Origin: Bryobacter sp.
GTDB lineage: Bacteria; Acidobacteriota; Terriglobia; Bryobacterales; Bryobacteraceae
DNA length: 61,770 nucleotides
Reading direction: 5' to 3'
Assembly: GCA_022843605.1 (NCBI GenBank)
Contig: JALHNI010000023.1
Location: 1-61,770 of the forward strand
Shown here: positions 52,609-61,464 of the stretch, piece after piece
How the letters are laid out: every line of letters starts with the position of its first letter
Position numbering within the stretch: position 1 is the first letter of the stretch
Program-made: the position numbers and the translations under genes
Notes under the pieces: generated by a model
The model's input: the letters and a program-made list of their open reading frames with translations, nothing else
Database searches by the model: none
Told to the model about the DNA's origin: nothing

Positions 52609-53985
52609 CTAAGCCAGAATCTCTTTGATGAGTTTTCCGCCTAAGTCGGTGAGGCGGCGGTTACGGCCACCGAAGTAGTAAGTGAGGCGCAAGTCATTGA
52701 GACCCATCTGATGCAGGATGGTCGCGTGTACGTCGTGCATGTGGTAGATGTTTTCCACGGCCTTATGTCCGACGTCGTCGGTTTGGCCGATGATGCTGCC
52801 GCCTTGGGTGCCGCCGCCGGCGAACCACATGCTTTGGGCGCGGGTGTTGTGGTCACGGCCAGGCGTCTCCTGCTCGGCGGGCGTATCCGGAGTGCGGCCG
52901 AATTCGCCCATGTAGACCACTAGCGTCCGCGACAACATGCCCCGCTGTTTCAGGTCCTTGATTAAGGCCGCGATTGGCTTGTCAGTTTCGCGGGCGTTCT
53001 TCTCGTGATTCTTGCGGATGTCACCGTGGGCATCCCAGCTTTGGGAGGGCGTAAAGACTTCGACGAAGCGGACGCCGGCTTCGACCAACTTACGAGCCAT
53101 CAGGCAACGGCGGCCGAAGGAGGCGGTGACCGGATCGTTAAGACCGTACATCTCCTTGATGGACTCTGGTTCGGTATCGATGGAGAGCACGCGGGGCACT
53201 TCCATTTGCATGCGGTAAGCAAGTTCGTAGGAGTCAATGCGTGCCTGTAGGTCTGGATTGTCGGGGCGGGTGCCGAGGTATTCGCGATTCAGGCCGCGGA
53301 GCGCTTCACGTTCGGCCTCGAGTAAGTGGGGCGCCACGCTGGTGGGAGAGGCGAGGTCTCGGACGGGTTCGCTGGCGGCGCGCATGACGGTGCCTTGATA
53401 CTCGGCCGGAAGATAGCCGCTGCCCCATTGCTGGGCACCGCTGAATGGGATGGAGCGGAAGTCCGGCATGGCGACGAACGACGGCAAGTTACGGTTCTTG
53501 GTGCCGAGTCCGTAAGTGACCCAGGCGCCGACCGATGGATTACCGGGAATGATGAAGCCGGTGTTCATCTGGAAGACGGCGGCGGGGTGGTTGCCATTGT
53601 CGGATTGAACGCTGCGGACGACGGCTAAGTCGTCAGCGAACTGGGCAGTGTGGGGCAATAACTCGGAGATCTCGCGGCCACACTTGCCGTAGCGGGCGAA
53701 CTTGAAGGGGCTGGCGACGAACTTACGCGGCTTGGCAAAGAGATTCGGCTGGTCAGTCTTCTTCTCCTTGGACCAATCCATGATCTTGCCGTTGAGCTCG
53801 ACCAGCTTCGGCTTGGGATCGAAGGTATCTACCTGGCTGACGCCGCCCAACATCGCGAGGAAGATACAGGCATCGGCCTTGGGCGCGTGATGCGGCTTCT
53901 GGCCGGCTTCGGCGGCAAGGAGTTGGCTCAGTGCGGCGCTGCTGAGTCCGAATGCGCCTTGGGAGAGGAAGTTACGCCGGTTCAT
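52609..53985 (-). CDS. DUF1501 protein, Tat-exported
   Basis: 458 residues. Tat-type start (MNRRNFLSQGAFGLSSAALS). Family landmarks: ACIFLAMLGGVSQVDTFDPK, HTAQFADDLAVVRSVQSDNG, AWVTYGLGTKNRNLPSFVAM, VVYMGEFGRTPDTP, GRDHNTRAQSMWFAGGGTQG, HDVHATILHQMGLN. DUF1501 is a sulfatase/alkaline-phosphatase-like exported family of unknown activity that pairs with DUF1549/1553 cytochromes, as it does here with a 2-bp gap. Confidence 0.92.
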   Translation of the reverse strand: MNRRNFLSQGAFGLSSAALSQLLAAEAGQKPHHAPKADACIFLAMLGGVSQVDTFDPKPKLVELNGKIMDWSKEKKTDQPNLFAKPRKFVASPFKFARYGKCGREISELLPHTAQFADDLAVVRSVQSDNGNHPAAVFQMNTGFIIPGNPSVGAWVTYGLGTKNRNLPSFVAMPDFRSIPFSGAQQWGSGYLPAEYQGTVMRAASEPVRDLASPTSVAPHLLEAEREALRGLNREYLGTRPDNPDLQARIDSYELAYRMQMEVPRVLSIDTEPESIKEMYGLNDPVTASFGRRCLMARKLVEAGVRFVEVFTPSQSWDAHGDIRKNHEKNARETDKPIAALIKDLKQRGMLSRTLVVYMGEFGRTPDTPAEQETPGRDHNTRAQSMWFAGGGTQGGSIIGQTDDVGHKAVENIYHMHDVHATILHQMGLNDLRLTYYFGGRNRRLTDLGGKLIKEILA

Positions 53986-53987
53986 AG

Positions 53988-56381
53988 TTACTCCACATAC
54001 AGAAATTCGTTCAAGTTAAAGAGGACCGTGCCGAGCGAGGCCAAGCCGCCTTTGCCTTGCTGTTGCAGCCGTTCGGCATGGCTGCGTTCCGAGGAGGTGG
54101 GTTCGCGAGCGAGGGTGAGCCAGAAGGCTTCGGAGATCGGGTCCTTGGCGGTTTGCACGCGTGTGGCCAGGGCGTTGGCGGCGGTACGGGTGAGCTCGCC
54201 GTTCAGCAAGGTTAAGGCTTGTGGCGCGACGATGGTACTTTGGCGACGCGAGCAGGACGTGCTGAGGTTGGGGGCGTCAAACGTCTCGGCCATCGGCAGC
54301 AGGACGCTGCGACGCTGAATCAGATAGACACTGCGGCGGCGTTGCTCTTCCTCGGAACTGGGGAACCACTTGAAGAATTCGAAGCCTTGGGCGACATCGT
54401 CGGGGACGGAGAATAGAACGGGCGGGCCACCGGGCGCGGGGTTCAACTGGCCACTGACGGCCAGGATGGAGTCGCGCAGTGCTTCGGCATCGAGCCGTTG
54501 CCAATTCATGCGCCAGAGGAGGCGGTTGGTGGGGTCGTGGGAGCTGAGGCGCTGCTGATCGGGATGATGACTCGACTGCCGGTAAGTGGCCGAAGTCAGC
54601 ATCAGCCGGTGCAGGGCCTTCAGGCTCCATTGCTTTTCGACGAACTGGGTGGCGAGCCAATCGAGTAGCTCGGGATGCGAAGGCGATTCGCCGTTCTTGC
54701 CAAAGTCACTGGGCGTCCGGACGAGGCCTTCGCCGAAGTGTCGCTGCCAGATGCGATTCACCATGACGCGGGCGGTGAAGGGATTCTGGGGCGAAGCGAT
54801 CCATTCCGCCAGGGCGAGACGACGGCCGTTGCTGCCTCCCGCGAAGGGGATCTCGGCAGGCTTCGATTCTCCGGTGACACAGGAAAGAAAGCTGGGTTCG
54901 ACTTTTTCTCCGCGGGCGGCTAAGTCGCCGCCGCTGAGGACGTAAGTCTCGGGCACTTCGGGAATCGCGGGCGGCGCGACGTCGCGCACGGCGTAGGCGA
55001 CGGCCTGGTAGCGCTTGGCTAGCTCAGTTTCGCGCTGCATTCGGTCACGGGTATCGAAGTAAGTCTTCAGCGGTGCACGCCAGTCGGGCTCCTTCACCAG
55101 GGGCAGATCCTGCTCCAGGAAGAAGAGGTTCCTGGTGGTGAGTTGGCCAAGAAACTTCTTGAGTTTGGCGTCATCGTCCTTGACGGAGAAGAGCTTCATG
55201 TAGCGCTGCTTGAGGGTTTCGCGCTGAGCGTCGAGCTCGGTTTGGGCGGCTTCGGCGGCATCCTCGTGCAGCCGCTGGAGGCGCTTCTTTTCTTTGGGAT
55301 TTTCGATTTCACCGAAGGCTACCGGCAGATCGGCCGTGGCGGTGCCGGCGAAAAAGGCCTGCAGACGGTAGTAGTCTTTCTGCGGAATGGGATCGTACTT
55401 GTGGTCGTGGCATTGGGCGCAGCCGGTGGTCATGCCGAGAAAGACGCTGCCGACGGTGCCGGTGATGTCGTTGAGTAGGTCCTGGCGAAGTTGCTTCTTG
55501 GAATTAGCGTCGGCTTCCCAAGGGGCGAAGCGCAGGAAGCCGAGGGCTACCAGACGGTCAGACGGCGGAGAGGGCCGCTTGCCGCGATACTCGTCGCCGG
55601 CGATCTGCTCCTGGACGAAGAGGTCGTAGGGCTTGTCGTTGTTGAAGGCGCGGATGACGTAATCGCGATAGCGCCAGGCGGTGGGGCGTTCACCGTCGAT
55701 GGCGAAACCGTCGGATTCTGCATAACGGACTAAGTCGAGCCAATGCCGGCCCCAGCGCTCGCCATAGCGGGGGTCGGCGAGTAACTGATCAACGACTTTT
55801 TCGTAGGCTTGGGGATCGGGATCGTTGAGGAAGGCGCGGACTTGGTCCGGGGTGGGCGGTACGCCGAGTAAGTCGAAATAGAGGCGGCGTAGGAGGGTTC
55901 GGCGCGAAGCTTCGGGCGCCGGCGTGATGTTCTGCGTTTCGAGTTTTGACAGGGTGAAGTGGTCAATCGGGTTGCGAATCCAGGCGGTCTGCTTGACCGT
56001 GGGCGCGGGTGGGGCGGTAGGCGGCTTGAGGAGCCAGTCCCAGTGCGGATCTCGCTTGGTGACTGTCGTGCTCGCGGGCAAGGCGTCGATGGCAGCGCGC
56101 AAGTCAGAAGTAAACTGCGGCGGGAGTTGGCCACCGAGAGGCATGCGGGGCGTCTTTTCGCCGGTGACGTGCTGAACCAGCAGGCTGCGAACCGCGGCGC
56201 CGGGTTCAATGGCGGGTCCGTGCTTGCCACCGCGCTTCAAGTCGTCCATGGAGATGACCGAGAGTCCGCCTTGTGCTTTGGCGCCCGAGTGGCAACTGGC
56301 GCATTCCTGCTTCAGGAGCGAGAGCAGACGGTCGTCGGCGTGAGCGAGGCAACCGAGGCACAGATACAACCAGATACGCAT
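53988..56381 (-). CDS. PSD1-type planctomycete cytochrome (DUF1549/DUF1553)
   Basis: 797 residues. Short signal peptide, then an N-terminal haem motif CASCHSGAKAQGGLSV; DUF1549 (~130-340: TLSKLETQNITPAPEASRRT, GRHWLDLVRYAESDGF, VGSVFLGMTTGCAQCHDHKY with a second CxxCH); a coiled region; DUF1553 (~520-780: LAEWIASPQNPFTARVMVNR, IWQRHFGEGLVRTPSDFGKN). A periplasmic c-type cytochrome-like partner of DUF1501. Proposed in planctomycetes to serve polysaccharide breakdown or redox chemistry; unproven. Confidence 0.92.
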   Translation of the reverse strand: MRIWLYLCLGCLAHADDRLLSLLKQECASCHSGAKAQGGLSVISMDDLKRGGKHGPAIEPGAAVRSLLVQHVTGEKTPRMPLGGQLPPQFTSDLRAAIDALPASTTVTKRDPHWDWLLKPPTAPPAPTVKQTAWIRNPIDHFTLSKLETQNITPAPEASRRTLLRRLYFDLLGVPPTPDQVRAFLNDPDPQAYEKVVDQLLADPRYGERWGRHWLDLVRYAESDGFAIDGERPTAWRYRDYVIRAFNNDKPYDLFVQEQIAGDEYRGKRPSPPSDRLVALGFLRFAPWEADANSKKQLRQDLLNDITGTVGSVFLGMTTGCAQCHDHKYDPIPQKDYYRLQAFFAGTATADLPVAFGEIENPKEKKRLQRLHEDAAEAAQTELDAQRETLKQRYMKLFSVKDDDAKLKKFLGQLTTRNLFFLEQDLPLVKEPDWRAPLKTYFDTRDRMQRETELAKRYQAVAYAVRDVAPPAIPEVPETYVLSGGDLAARGEKVEPSFLSCVTGESKPAEIPFAGGSNGRRLALAEWIASPQNPFTARVMVNRIWQRHFGEGLVRTPSDFGKNGESPSHPELLDWLATQFVEKQWSLKALHRLMLTSATYRQSSHHPDQQRLSSHDPTNRLLWRMNWQRLDAEALRDSILAVSGQLNPAPGGPPVLFSVPDDVAQGFEFFKWFPSSEEEQRRRSVYLIQRRSVLLPMAETFDAPNLSTSCSRRQSTIVAPQALTLLNGELTRTAANALATRVQTAKDPISEAFWLTLAREPTSSERSHAERLQQQGKGGLASLGTVLFNLNEFLYVE

Positions 56382-56400
56382 GCTGGGCGTATCTTATCAG

Positions 56401-57132
56401 TTAGATGGTGTAGCCAGCGTCGACAGGAAGGTCGATACCGGTAATGCCGGTGGAGTCCGGTCCGCAGAGAAAGAGGACGGCTTGGGCGATCTCCGGGGCG
56501 AATGCCATGCGGTCGAGGGCGGGCTTCCGCGGGTCGCGACCGCCGAGCGCTTCCCAAGCCGCCTCTTCCGAGCCGTCATGTTCGGCGACGGCTGCGGCGA
56601 AGAAGGCCATCTTGCTCCACATGGGCGTCGCTACGCCGGCGGGAGAAAGACAGTTTACGCGTATGCCGAGCGGTTTGCCCTCGAGTGCGGCCACCTTGGT
56701 GAGCATGCGCAGGCCGGCTTTGCTGCAGCAATAGGCCGCAGCGCCAGAGACAGCCTTGGTGCCGGAGGCCGAACCGATAAGCACAATGGCGCTGCCGGGT
56801 TGCATGACGCGCAGGGCGGCGCGGACACCGAGGAAGGCCCCATCCAGGTTGACGGACATCACCTCTCGCCACTCCTCGAGCGGAGTGGATGCGAGCGGGG
56901 TGGCGCGGGAAATCCCTGCGCTTAGAACGAGCAGGTCAAGTTGCGGGAGTGCCGCCATCACACGGTCCCAATCGGCCTCGGAGGTAATGTCGAGTTTGGC
57001 GTCGCTGCTGTCCGCAATATCGGAACCGATTACGGTCACGCCTTGGTCGCGAAGGGCCTGGGCCACGGCTTGGCCGATGCCCGAGGAGGCGCCGGTGACG
57101 AGCGCAACCTTACCTTCAAGCCTCGTAGTCAT
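56401..57132 (-). CDS. Short-chain dehydrogenase/reductase (SDR)
   Basis: 243 residues from ATG 57132. GKVALVTGASSGIGQAVAQA (cofactor glycine motif), LVLSAGISRA in place of NNAG, catalytic Ser in VLIGSASGT and Y-x3-K in AAYCCSKAG, GIRVNCLSPAGVATPM after it. The C-terminal GITGIDLPVDAGYTI is typical of classical SDRs. NAD(P)-dependent oxidoreductase of unknown substrate. A zinc-ribbon gene upstream overlaps its start by 17 bp. Confidence 0.92.
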   Translation of the reverse strand: MTTRLEGKVALVTGASSGIGQAVAQALRDQGVTVIGSDIADSSDAKLDITSEADWDRVMAALPQLDLLVLSAGISRATPLASTPLEEWREVMSVNLDGAFLGVRAALRVMQPGSAIVLIGSASGTKAVSGAAAYCCSKAGLRMLTKVAALEGKPLGIRVNCLSPAGVATPMWSKMAFFAAAVAEHDGSEEAAWEALGGRDPRKPALDRMAFAPEIAQAVLFLCGPDSTGITGIDLPVDAGYTI

Positions 57133-57376
57133 ACCAACTAGAATGGGCTGACCAAACCTGGCAAGACAAGCATTGCGTGGACGGCCACTGGCGGACGCAA
57201 GCCGGGCACACACCTCCGGTGTCGAAGGTATGCCAGGTGTGGCCGCATTCGCAAGTCCAGACGTCGGCCGGGGTTGGCTGCCATTCGCACTTTGGACAGC
57301 GGATTTTAGGTCCAGTCACGCCCCCGCCGATCGCGGTGGTCTCTTCTTCGGTGAGGACGAGCTTTTTTTGTCCCAT
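57116..57376 (-). CDS. Small zinc-ribbon protein
   Basis: 86 residues from ATG 57376. Four Cys pairs: CPKC, CECGHTWH, CPAC and CLSC, enough for two zinc sites, after a short helix (KKLVLTEEETTAIGGG). Its 3' end overlaps the SDR start by 17 bp, so they are co-transcribed. Function unknown; perhaps nucleic-acid or protein binding. Confidence 0.7.
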   Translation of the reverse strand: MGQKKLVLTEEETTAIGGGVTGPKIRCPKCEWQPTPADVWTCECGHTWHTFDTGGVCPACVRQWPSTQCLSCQVWSAHSSWYDYEA

Positions 57377-57410
57377 ACCTGATAGATGCAACAAAAGGCG
57401 AAGAGGTTTC

Positions 57411-58616
57411 TTAACTCACCTGGATCACGGGCCTGCGGGAAGCCAGGTACTGAATATCCAATTCCGGCGTCTCTACGCGCACGCCACCGCGGCGTTTGGA
57501 TTCGAAGGCGGCAGCCAGCATGCCGGTGGTCAGCAACGTCCGCTCCACGGGATGGGTGGGCTTGCCGGTGAGGAAGAACTCCTCGATGCAACTGACGAGG
57601 CCATCGAAGTGGGGCAGGGGGCGGCCCTTCGAACGCAGGCCGAAGTAGGTGGAATCGATCTTGTCCTGCCGCCATTGCTTCCCGGCAAAGGCCCAGACGC
57701 TGACAATGCCGTTGAGCAAGTAGGCGACTCCCTTTAGGTTGTTACGGTACTCGATGACGAACGCCACCGGATCTTTTGCGGACTTCAGAGGTTGGTTGGT
57801 GTTGGACGGGCAACGGGCGATGGCTTCTGTCAGGAGAGGCCGGGTCCACTGGCCTTCCGCGGAGTCGTGATAGCTCCAGACGGCGGGACCGGAGAGCATC
57901 TGCACGCTCTTCACGCCGGTCTGGCTGCCGTTTTCGGCCATGCATTGCAACACTTCCAGGGTATGGAAGCCGTAGGCGTCCAGCGGGCCGTAGCCCAAGG
58001 CCAGGGCTTCGGTGAGTCTGGTGTGGGAATCGTAATGGAGAAAGGGCTCTCGGATGGTTACGGGAATGGACGAGCCGGCCATCAGCGGCACCTTGAGTCT
58101 TTGCGCTCGATCGTACATGGCTTTGGCCTTTTCCCAGGAGTAAGAGAGGTGTTTGTCGCTGAACAAGGGGACGGGGCGGCCGCTGTTTTCGACGACATCG
58201 AGAATCTGGTTGAAGAGCTCAAAGCGGGGGTAGAGGTGCTGGCCGAGGTCGTTGAAGGGGTAGTTGCCGTGTTCGCCGACGAAGACGATCGCGTCGACCG
58301 AGAGCTTGTTGCCGCCTTCGCACAGGGCCTCCCGGATGGTGGAATAGAGGCGAAAGCCATGGCGGGCGGCGAGGTCGCGGCTCATGTCGTTGGCGGGGAC
58401 CTGATCCGTGTAGAGCGAGACGACGCGGGTGCGCGGGGCGTGCCATTGGCCATTGAAGGAGTTGCCGCCCAGCAGCCGGCCGACAATGACGTCGGCGTGC
58501 GACCAGTGGCGATACTCGGTGACGATGGCGGCGACGCGCGGAACTCTTGCCGCCGAAGCGAGCGGAGCGATGGCAGATAGACCAGCGAGTTGGCCGAAGT
58601 GGCGACGGGAGAACAT
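57411..58616 (-). CDS. Tat-exported protein of unknown function
   Basis: 401 residues from ATG 58616. Signal MFSRRHFGQLAGLSAIAPLA. The body begins RVAAIVTEYRHWSHADVIVG and has DAIVFVGEHGNYPFNDLGQH, VPLMAGSSIPVTIREP, GYGPLDAYGFHTLEVLQCMA and SVWAFAGKQWRQDK. I recall similar proteins in Bryobacterales but no functional family. TATACT (58628-58623 on the minus strand) ends six bases before the ATG, suggesting a leaderless message divergent from argF. Confidence 0.65.
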   Translation of the reverse strand: MFSRRHFGQLAGLSAIAPLASAARVPRVAAIVTEYRHWSHADVIVGRLLGGNSFNGQWHAPRTRVVSLYTDQVPANDMSRDLAARHGFRLYSTIREALCEGGNKLSVDAIVFVGEHGNYPFNDLGQHLYPRFELFNQILDVVENSGRPVPLFSDKHLSYSWEKAKAMYDRAQRLKVPLMAGSSIPVTIREPFLHYDSHTRLTEALALGYGPLDAYGFHTLEVLQCMAENGSQTGVKSVQMLSGPAVWSYHDSAEGQWTRPLLTEAIARCPSNTNQPLKSAKDPVAFVIEYRNNLKGVAYLLNGIVSVWAFAGKQWRQDKIDSTYFGLRSKGRPLPHFDGLVSCIEEFFLTGKPTHPVERTLLTTGMLAAAFESKRRGGVRVETPELDIQYLASRRPVIQVS

Positions 58617-58636
58617 GAGGCGAGTATAGCCAAGGC

Positions 58637-58665
58637 TTGACCGGTCTCCGGGCAATGTGTAACTA
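58637..58665 (+). promoter_or_regulatory. Promoter of the argF-argH-argR operon
   Basis: TTGACC (58637-58642), 17 bp, TAACTA (58660-58665). The predicted start near 58672 puts the ARG box right at the beginning of the transcript. Confidence 0.6.
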
Positions 58666-58673
58666 TTCAGACT

Positions 58674-58691
58674 GGTGAATATTCATTCACC
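58674..58691. promoter_or_regulatory. ARG box (ArgR operator), perfect 18-bp palindrome
   Basis: GGTGAAT-ATTC-ATTCACC: perfect 7-bp arms, and the core TGAAT-N4-ATTCA equals the ArgR consensus half-sites. It lies just after the promoter of an operon whose third gene encodes ArgR. Confidence 0.85.
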
Positions 58692-58701
58692 GGCTGAACC
58701 C

Positions 58702-59640
58702 ATGAACCCTGTCACCTGGCCACGCATTGCCGCGAAAAATCTGCGGAGCGATCTCGATCTGACGAACGAAGAAGCCGCACAACTGCTCGAGTTAACTGAG
58801 CAGGTAAAAACACGTCCTGAGGACTATCGCACGGCGCTTTCGTCGCTGTATCTGGGCTTGCTCTTCGAGAAGCCTTCGTTGCGCACGCGCTTCACCTTCG
58901 AACTGGCGATTAAGCAGTTGGGTGGCGACGTGGTGGTGCAGGTGGGCCGCATCAACGAGCGCGAACCGGTGAAGGACGTGGCGCGCAACGTCGAGCGTTG
59001 GTGCGATGGCATTGTGGCGCGGACGCTGTATCAGGAGACCGTCGACGAACTGGCCCGCTATTCTCGCGTGCCGGTGATCAACGCCTTGAGTGACCGCTAC
59101 CATCCCTGCCAGGCGCTGGCTGATCTTTACACGATGCGCGAGCGATTCGGTGCGCTAAAGGGTTTGAAGCTCGCTTTTGTGGGTGACGGTTTCAATGTGG
59201 CCCATTCGCTGCTGATCACCTGCGCACGCCTGGGCGTCGACATTTCCGTGGCGACGCCGCGCGGCTATGAGCCGAAACCCGAGATCGTGCGAGCGGCGGA
59301 GAGTTTGGCGACCAGCTCAAAGGTGGTGGTGACGGACGACGCTTCGGCGGCGGTGAAGGGCGCGCATGGCGTCTACACCGACGTCTGGTTCAGCATGGGC
59401 GAGGAGACGAACTACGAGCAGCGTACTCGCGACTTCGCGCCGTATCGGGTGACGGAGGAACTCTTCCTGCAGGCTCGCACGGATGCCATCTTCCTGCATT
59501 GCCTGCCGGCGAAGCGCAACGAGGAAACGACCGACGCGGTGATGGAGCATGAACGCTCAGCGGTCTTTGACCAGTCTGAGAATCGCCTGCACGCGCAGAA
59601 AGCGCTGTTGTTGATGCTGATGGGGCAACGCGAAGCATGA
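58702..59640 (+). CDS. argF: Ornithine carbamoyltransferase
   Basis: 312 residues from ATG 58702; a GTG at 58675 would add nine residues but falls inside the ARG box. Carbamoyl-phosphate loop FEKPSLRTRFTFE, HPCQALADLY, LAFVGDGFNVAHSLLITCAR and the ornithine-site block FLHCLPAKRNEETTDAVMEH are all present. Converts ornithine plus carbamoyl phosphate to citrulline. ATGA overlap with argH. The HCLP block supports a true ornithine enzyme rather than an acetyl- or succinylornithine form, though this is not proof. Confidence 0.93.
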   Translation: MNPVTWPRIAAKNLRSDLDLTNEEAAQLLELTEQVKTRPEDYRTALSSLYLGLLFEKPSLRTRFTFELAIKQLGGDVVVQVGRINEREPVKDVARNVERWCDGIVARTLYQETVDELARYSRVPVINALSDRYHPCQALADLYTMRERFGALKGLKLAFVGDGFNVAHSLLITCARLGVDISVATPRGYEPKPEIVRAAESLATSSKVVVTDDASAAVKGAHGVYTDVWFSMGEETNYEQRTRDFAPYRVTEELFLQARTDAIFLHCLPAKRNEETTDAVMEHERSAVFDQSENRLHAQKALLLMLMGQREA

Positions 59641-61019
59641 AGCTGTGGGGCGGCCGTTTCGAGGCGGGTAGCTCAGAGGTATTCGAACGATTCTCTGGCT
59701 CACTGCATTTCGACAAAAAACTGGTGGATGTGGACATTCGCGGTTCCCAGGCTTTTGCGAAGGCGCTGGAGCGAGTGGGCATTCTGACGGCGGACGAGCG
59801 CCAGCAACTTGTAGCGGCGTTCGAGGAACTGCGGACCGAAGCCGCGACGCCGGCATTCTACGAAGGCGCGACGGACGAGGACGTCCATACGCTGGTGATC
59901 CGGAAGCTGAAGGACAAAGTCGCCGGCTTGGCCGATAAGATCCATACGGGGCGCAGCCGCAATGAGCAGGTGTCGCTCGATGTGCGGCTTTGGCTGCGCG
60001 AGGCGATCGACGAGACGCAAGATCAGTTGGCGGGCCTGATGGCTGCGCTGTTGGAGTTGGCGCGCAAGTATCCGGACGCGGTGATTCCGGGCTACACTCA
60101 CCTGCGGCGGGCGCAGGCGGTTCTCTGGCCGCACTATCTGCTGGCCTACTTCGAGATGTTCATGCGGGACTACGAGCGCATGAGCGAAGCGCGGTCCCGG
60201 GTGAATGTGATGCCTTTGGGCTCCGGTGCGCTGGCCGGCAGTGGCTTTCCGCATGACCGTGAGGCGATCGCTCGCGACCTTGGCTTTGCGGCGGTGACGC
60301 GCAACTCGATGGACGTTTCCGCCGACCGCGACTTCGCCCTCGACTATCTGCATGCCGCCAATCTGGTGATGCTGCACCTCAGCCGCCTGAGTGAGGACTG
60401 GATTCTGTACTCGAGCGAGGAGTTCGGTTGGATGGAGTTGGGCGACGGCGTTACCAGCGGCTCATCGCTGATGCCGCAGAAGAAGAATCCCGATTCGCTG
60501 GAGCTGATTCGCGGCAAGAGTGGCAGGGTGTTCGGCGACTACAGCTCGCTTTTTGTGACGGTGAAGGGCTTGCCACTCACCTACAATCGCGATCTGCAGG
60601 AAGACAAAGAACCGCTGTTCGATGCTGTGTACCAGACGGTGGGTTCGATCGAGATGGCGGCCGTGGTGGCCTCTACGGTGGTGCTGAAGCCGATGGTGCC
60701 GGAGCAGGCCGCCGAAGACAGTTGGGTGGTGGCGACGGATCTGGCAGAGGCGCTTTCCCGCGCTGGATTGCCGTTTCATCAGTCGCATCAGTTGGTGGGC
60801 AAGCTGGTGCTGGAGAGTACGCGCGACGGCAAGCGTCCGGCGGATTGGACGGCGGAGGCCCTGGCGGCCTTTGATGCCCGGTTGACGCCAGAGTTCGCCG
60901 CGTTGATGAAGCCGCGGGAAGGCATGAAAACGCGCGAGATCCGTGGCGGCACCGGGCCGCAATCAGTGGCTAAAGCCTTGAACGAAGCGGCGGCGCGGCT
61001 GGAGCAGCTGAAACGCTGA
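59637..61019 (+). CDS. argH: Argininosuccinate lyase
   Basis: 460 residues. KLWGGRFEAGSSEVFERFSG start, HTGRSRNEQVSLDVRLWLRE, PGYTHLRRAQAVLWPHYLLA, and the fumarase-superfamily signature GSSLMPQKKNPD with the catalytic Ser loop. Splits argininosuccinate into arginine and fumarate, the last step of the pathway. argG is not in the window. Overlaps argF by 4 bp and is followed by argR after 7 bp. Confidence 0.97.
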   Translation: MKLWGGRFEAGSSEVFERFSGSLHFDKKLVDVDIRGSQAFAKALERVGILTADERQQLVAAFEELRTEAATPAFYEGATDEDVHTLVIRKLKDKVAGLADKIHTGRSRNEQVSLDVRLWLREAIDETQDQLAGLMAALLELARKYPDAVIPGYTHLRRAQAVLWPHYLLAYFEMFMRDYERMSEARSRVNVMPLGSGALAGSGFPHDREAIARDLGFAAVTRNSMDVSADRDFALDYLHAANLVMLHLSRLSEDWILYSSEEFGWMELGDGVTSGSSLMPQKKNPDSLELIRGKSGRVFGDYSSLFVTVKGLPLTYNRDLQEDKEPLFDAVYQTVGSIEMAAVVASTVVLKPMVPEQAAEDSWVVATDLAEALSRAGLPFHQSHQLVGKLVLESTRDGKRPADWTAEALAAFDARLTPEFAALMKPREGMKTREIRGGTGPQSVAKALNEAAARLEQLKR

Positions 61020-61026
61020 GCTTGCC

Positions 61027-61452
61027 ATGACGAAAGTCTACCGCCAGGGACAAATCTTGAAAGCGATCCGCAAGCAGCGGATTCTGACGCAAGACGAACT
61101 GGCACGCACTTTGCGCGGGCAGGGAATTGAGGCGACCCAGGTGACCCTGTCGCGCGATATCCGCGATTTGGGGTTGGTGAAGACCGCCGATGGCTACCAA
61201 TTGTTGGGTTCCCCGCCGGCGAAGGGCAAGGGCGGGCTGCTGGAGTTGCTGCTGGATGCCCGAGTGGCGCAGAACCTGTTGGTTCTGAAGACACCCGCGG
61301 CTCATGCGGCGTCCTTGGCGCGGGCGATCGACGAACAGGGCTGGGCTGACGTGGTGGGTACCGTCGCGGGTGACGATACGGTGCTGGTGGTGACGCCGGA
61401 CCAACGCCGTGCAGAGAAAGTCCGGAAAAAGGTGCTGGCCTTCGTGAGCTAG
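61027..61452 (+). CDS. argR: Arginine repressor
   Basis: 141 residues. N-terminal winged helix (QGQILKAIRKQRILTQDELA, ATQVTLSRDIRDLGLVKTAD) and C-terminal hexamerisation and arginine-binding domain (AHAASLARAIDEQGWADVVG, TVAGDDTVLVVTPD). GTxAGDDT is the arginine-site motif. It represses its own operon through the ARG box at 58674-58691. Confidence 0.95.
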   Translation: MTKVYRQGQILKAIRKQRILTQDELARTLRGQGIEATQVTLSRDIRDLGLVKTADGYQLLGSPPAKGKGGLLELLLDARVAQNLLVLKTPAAHAASLARAIDEQGWADVVGTVAGDDTVLVVTPDQRRAEKVRKKVLAFVS

Positions 61453-61464
61453 CATCAACAAAGC

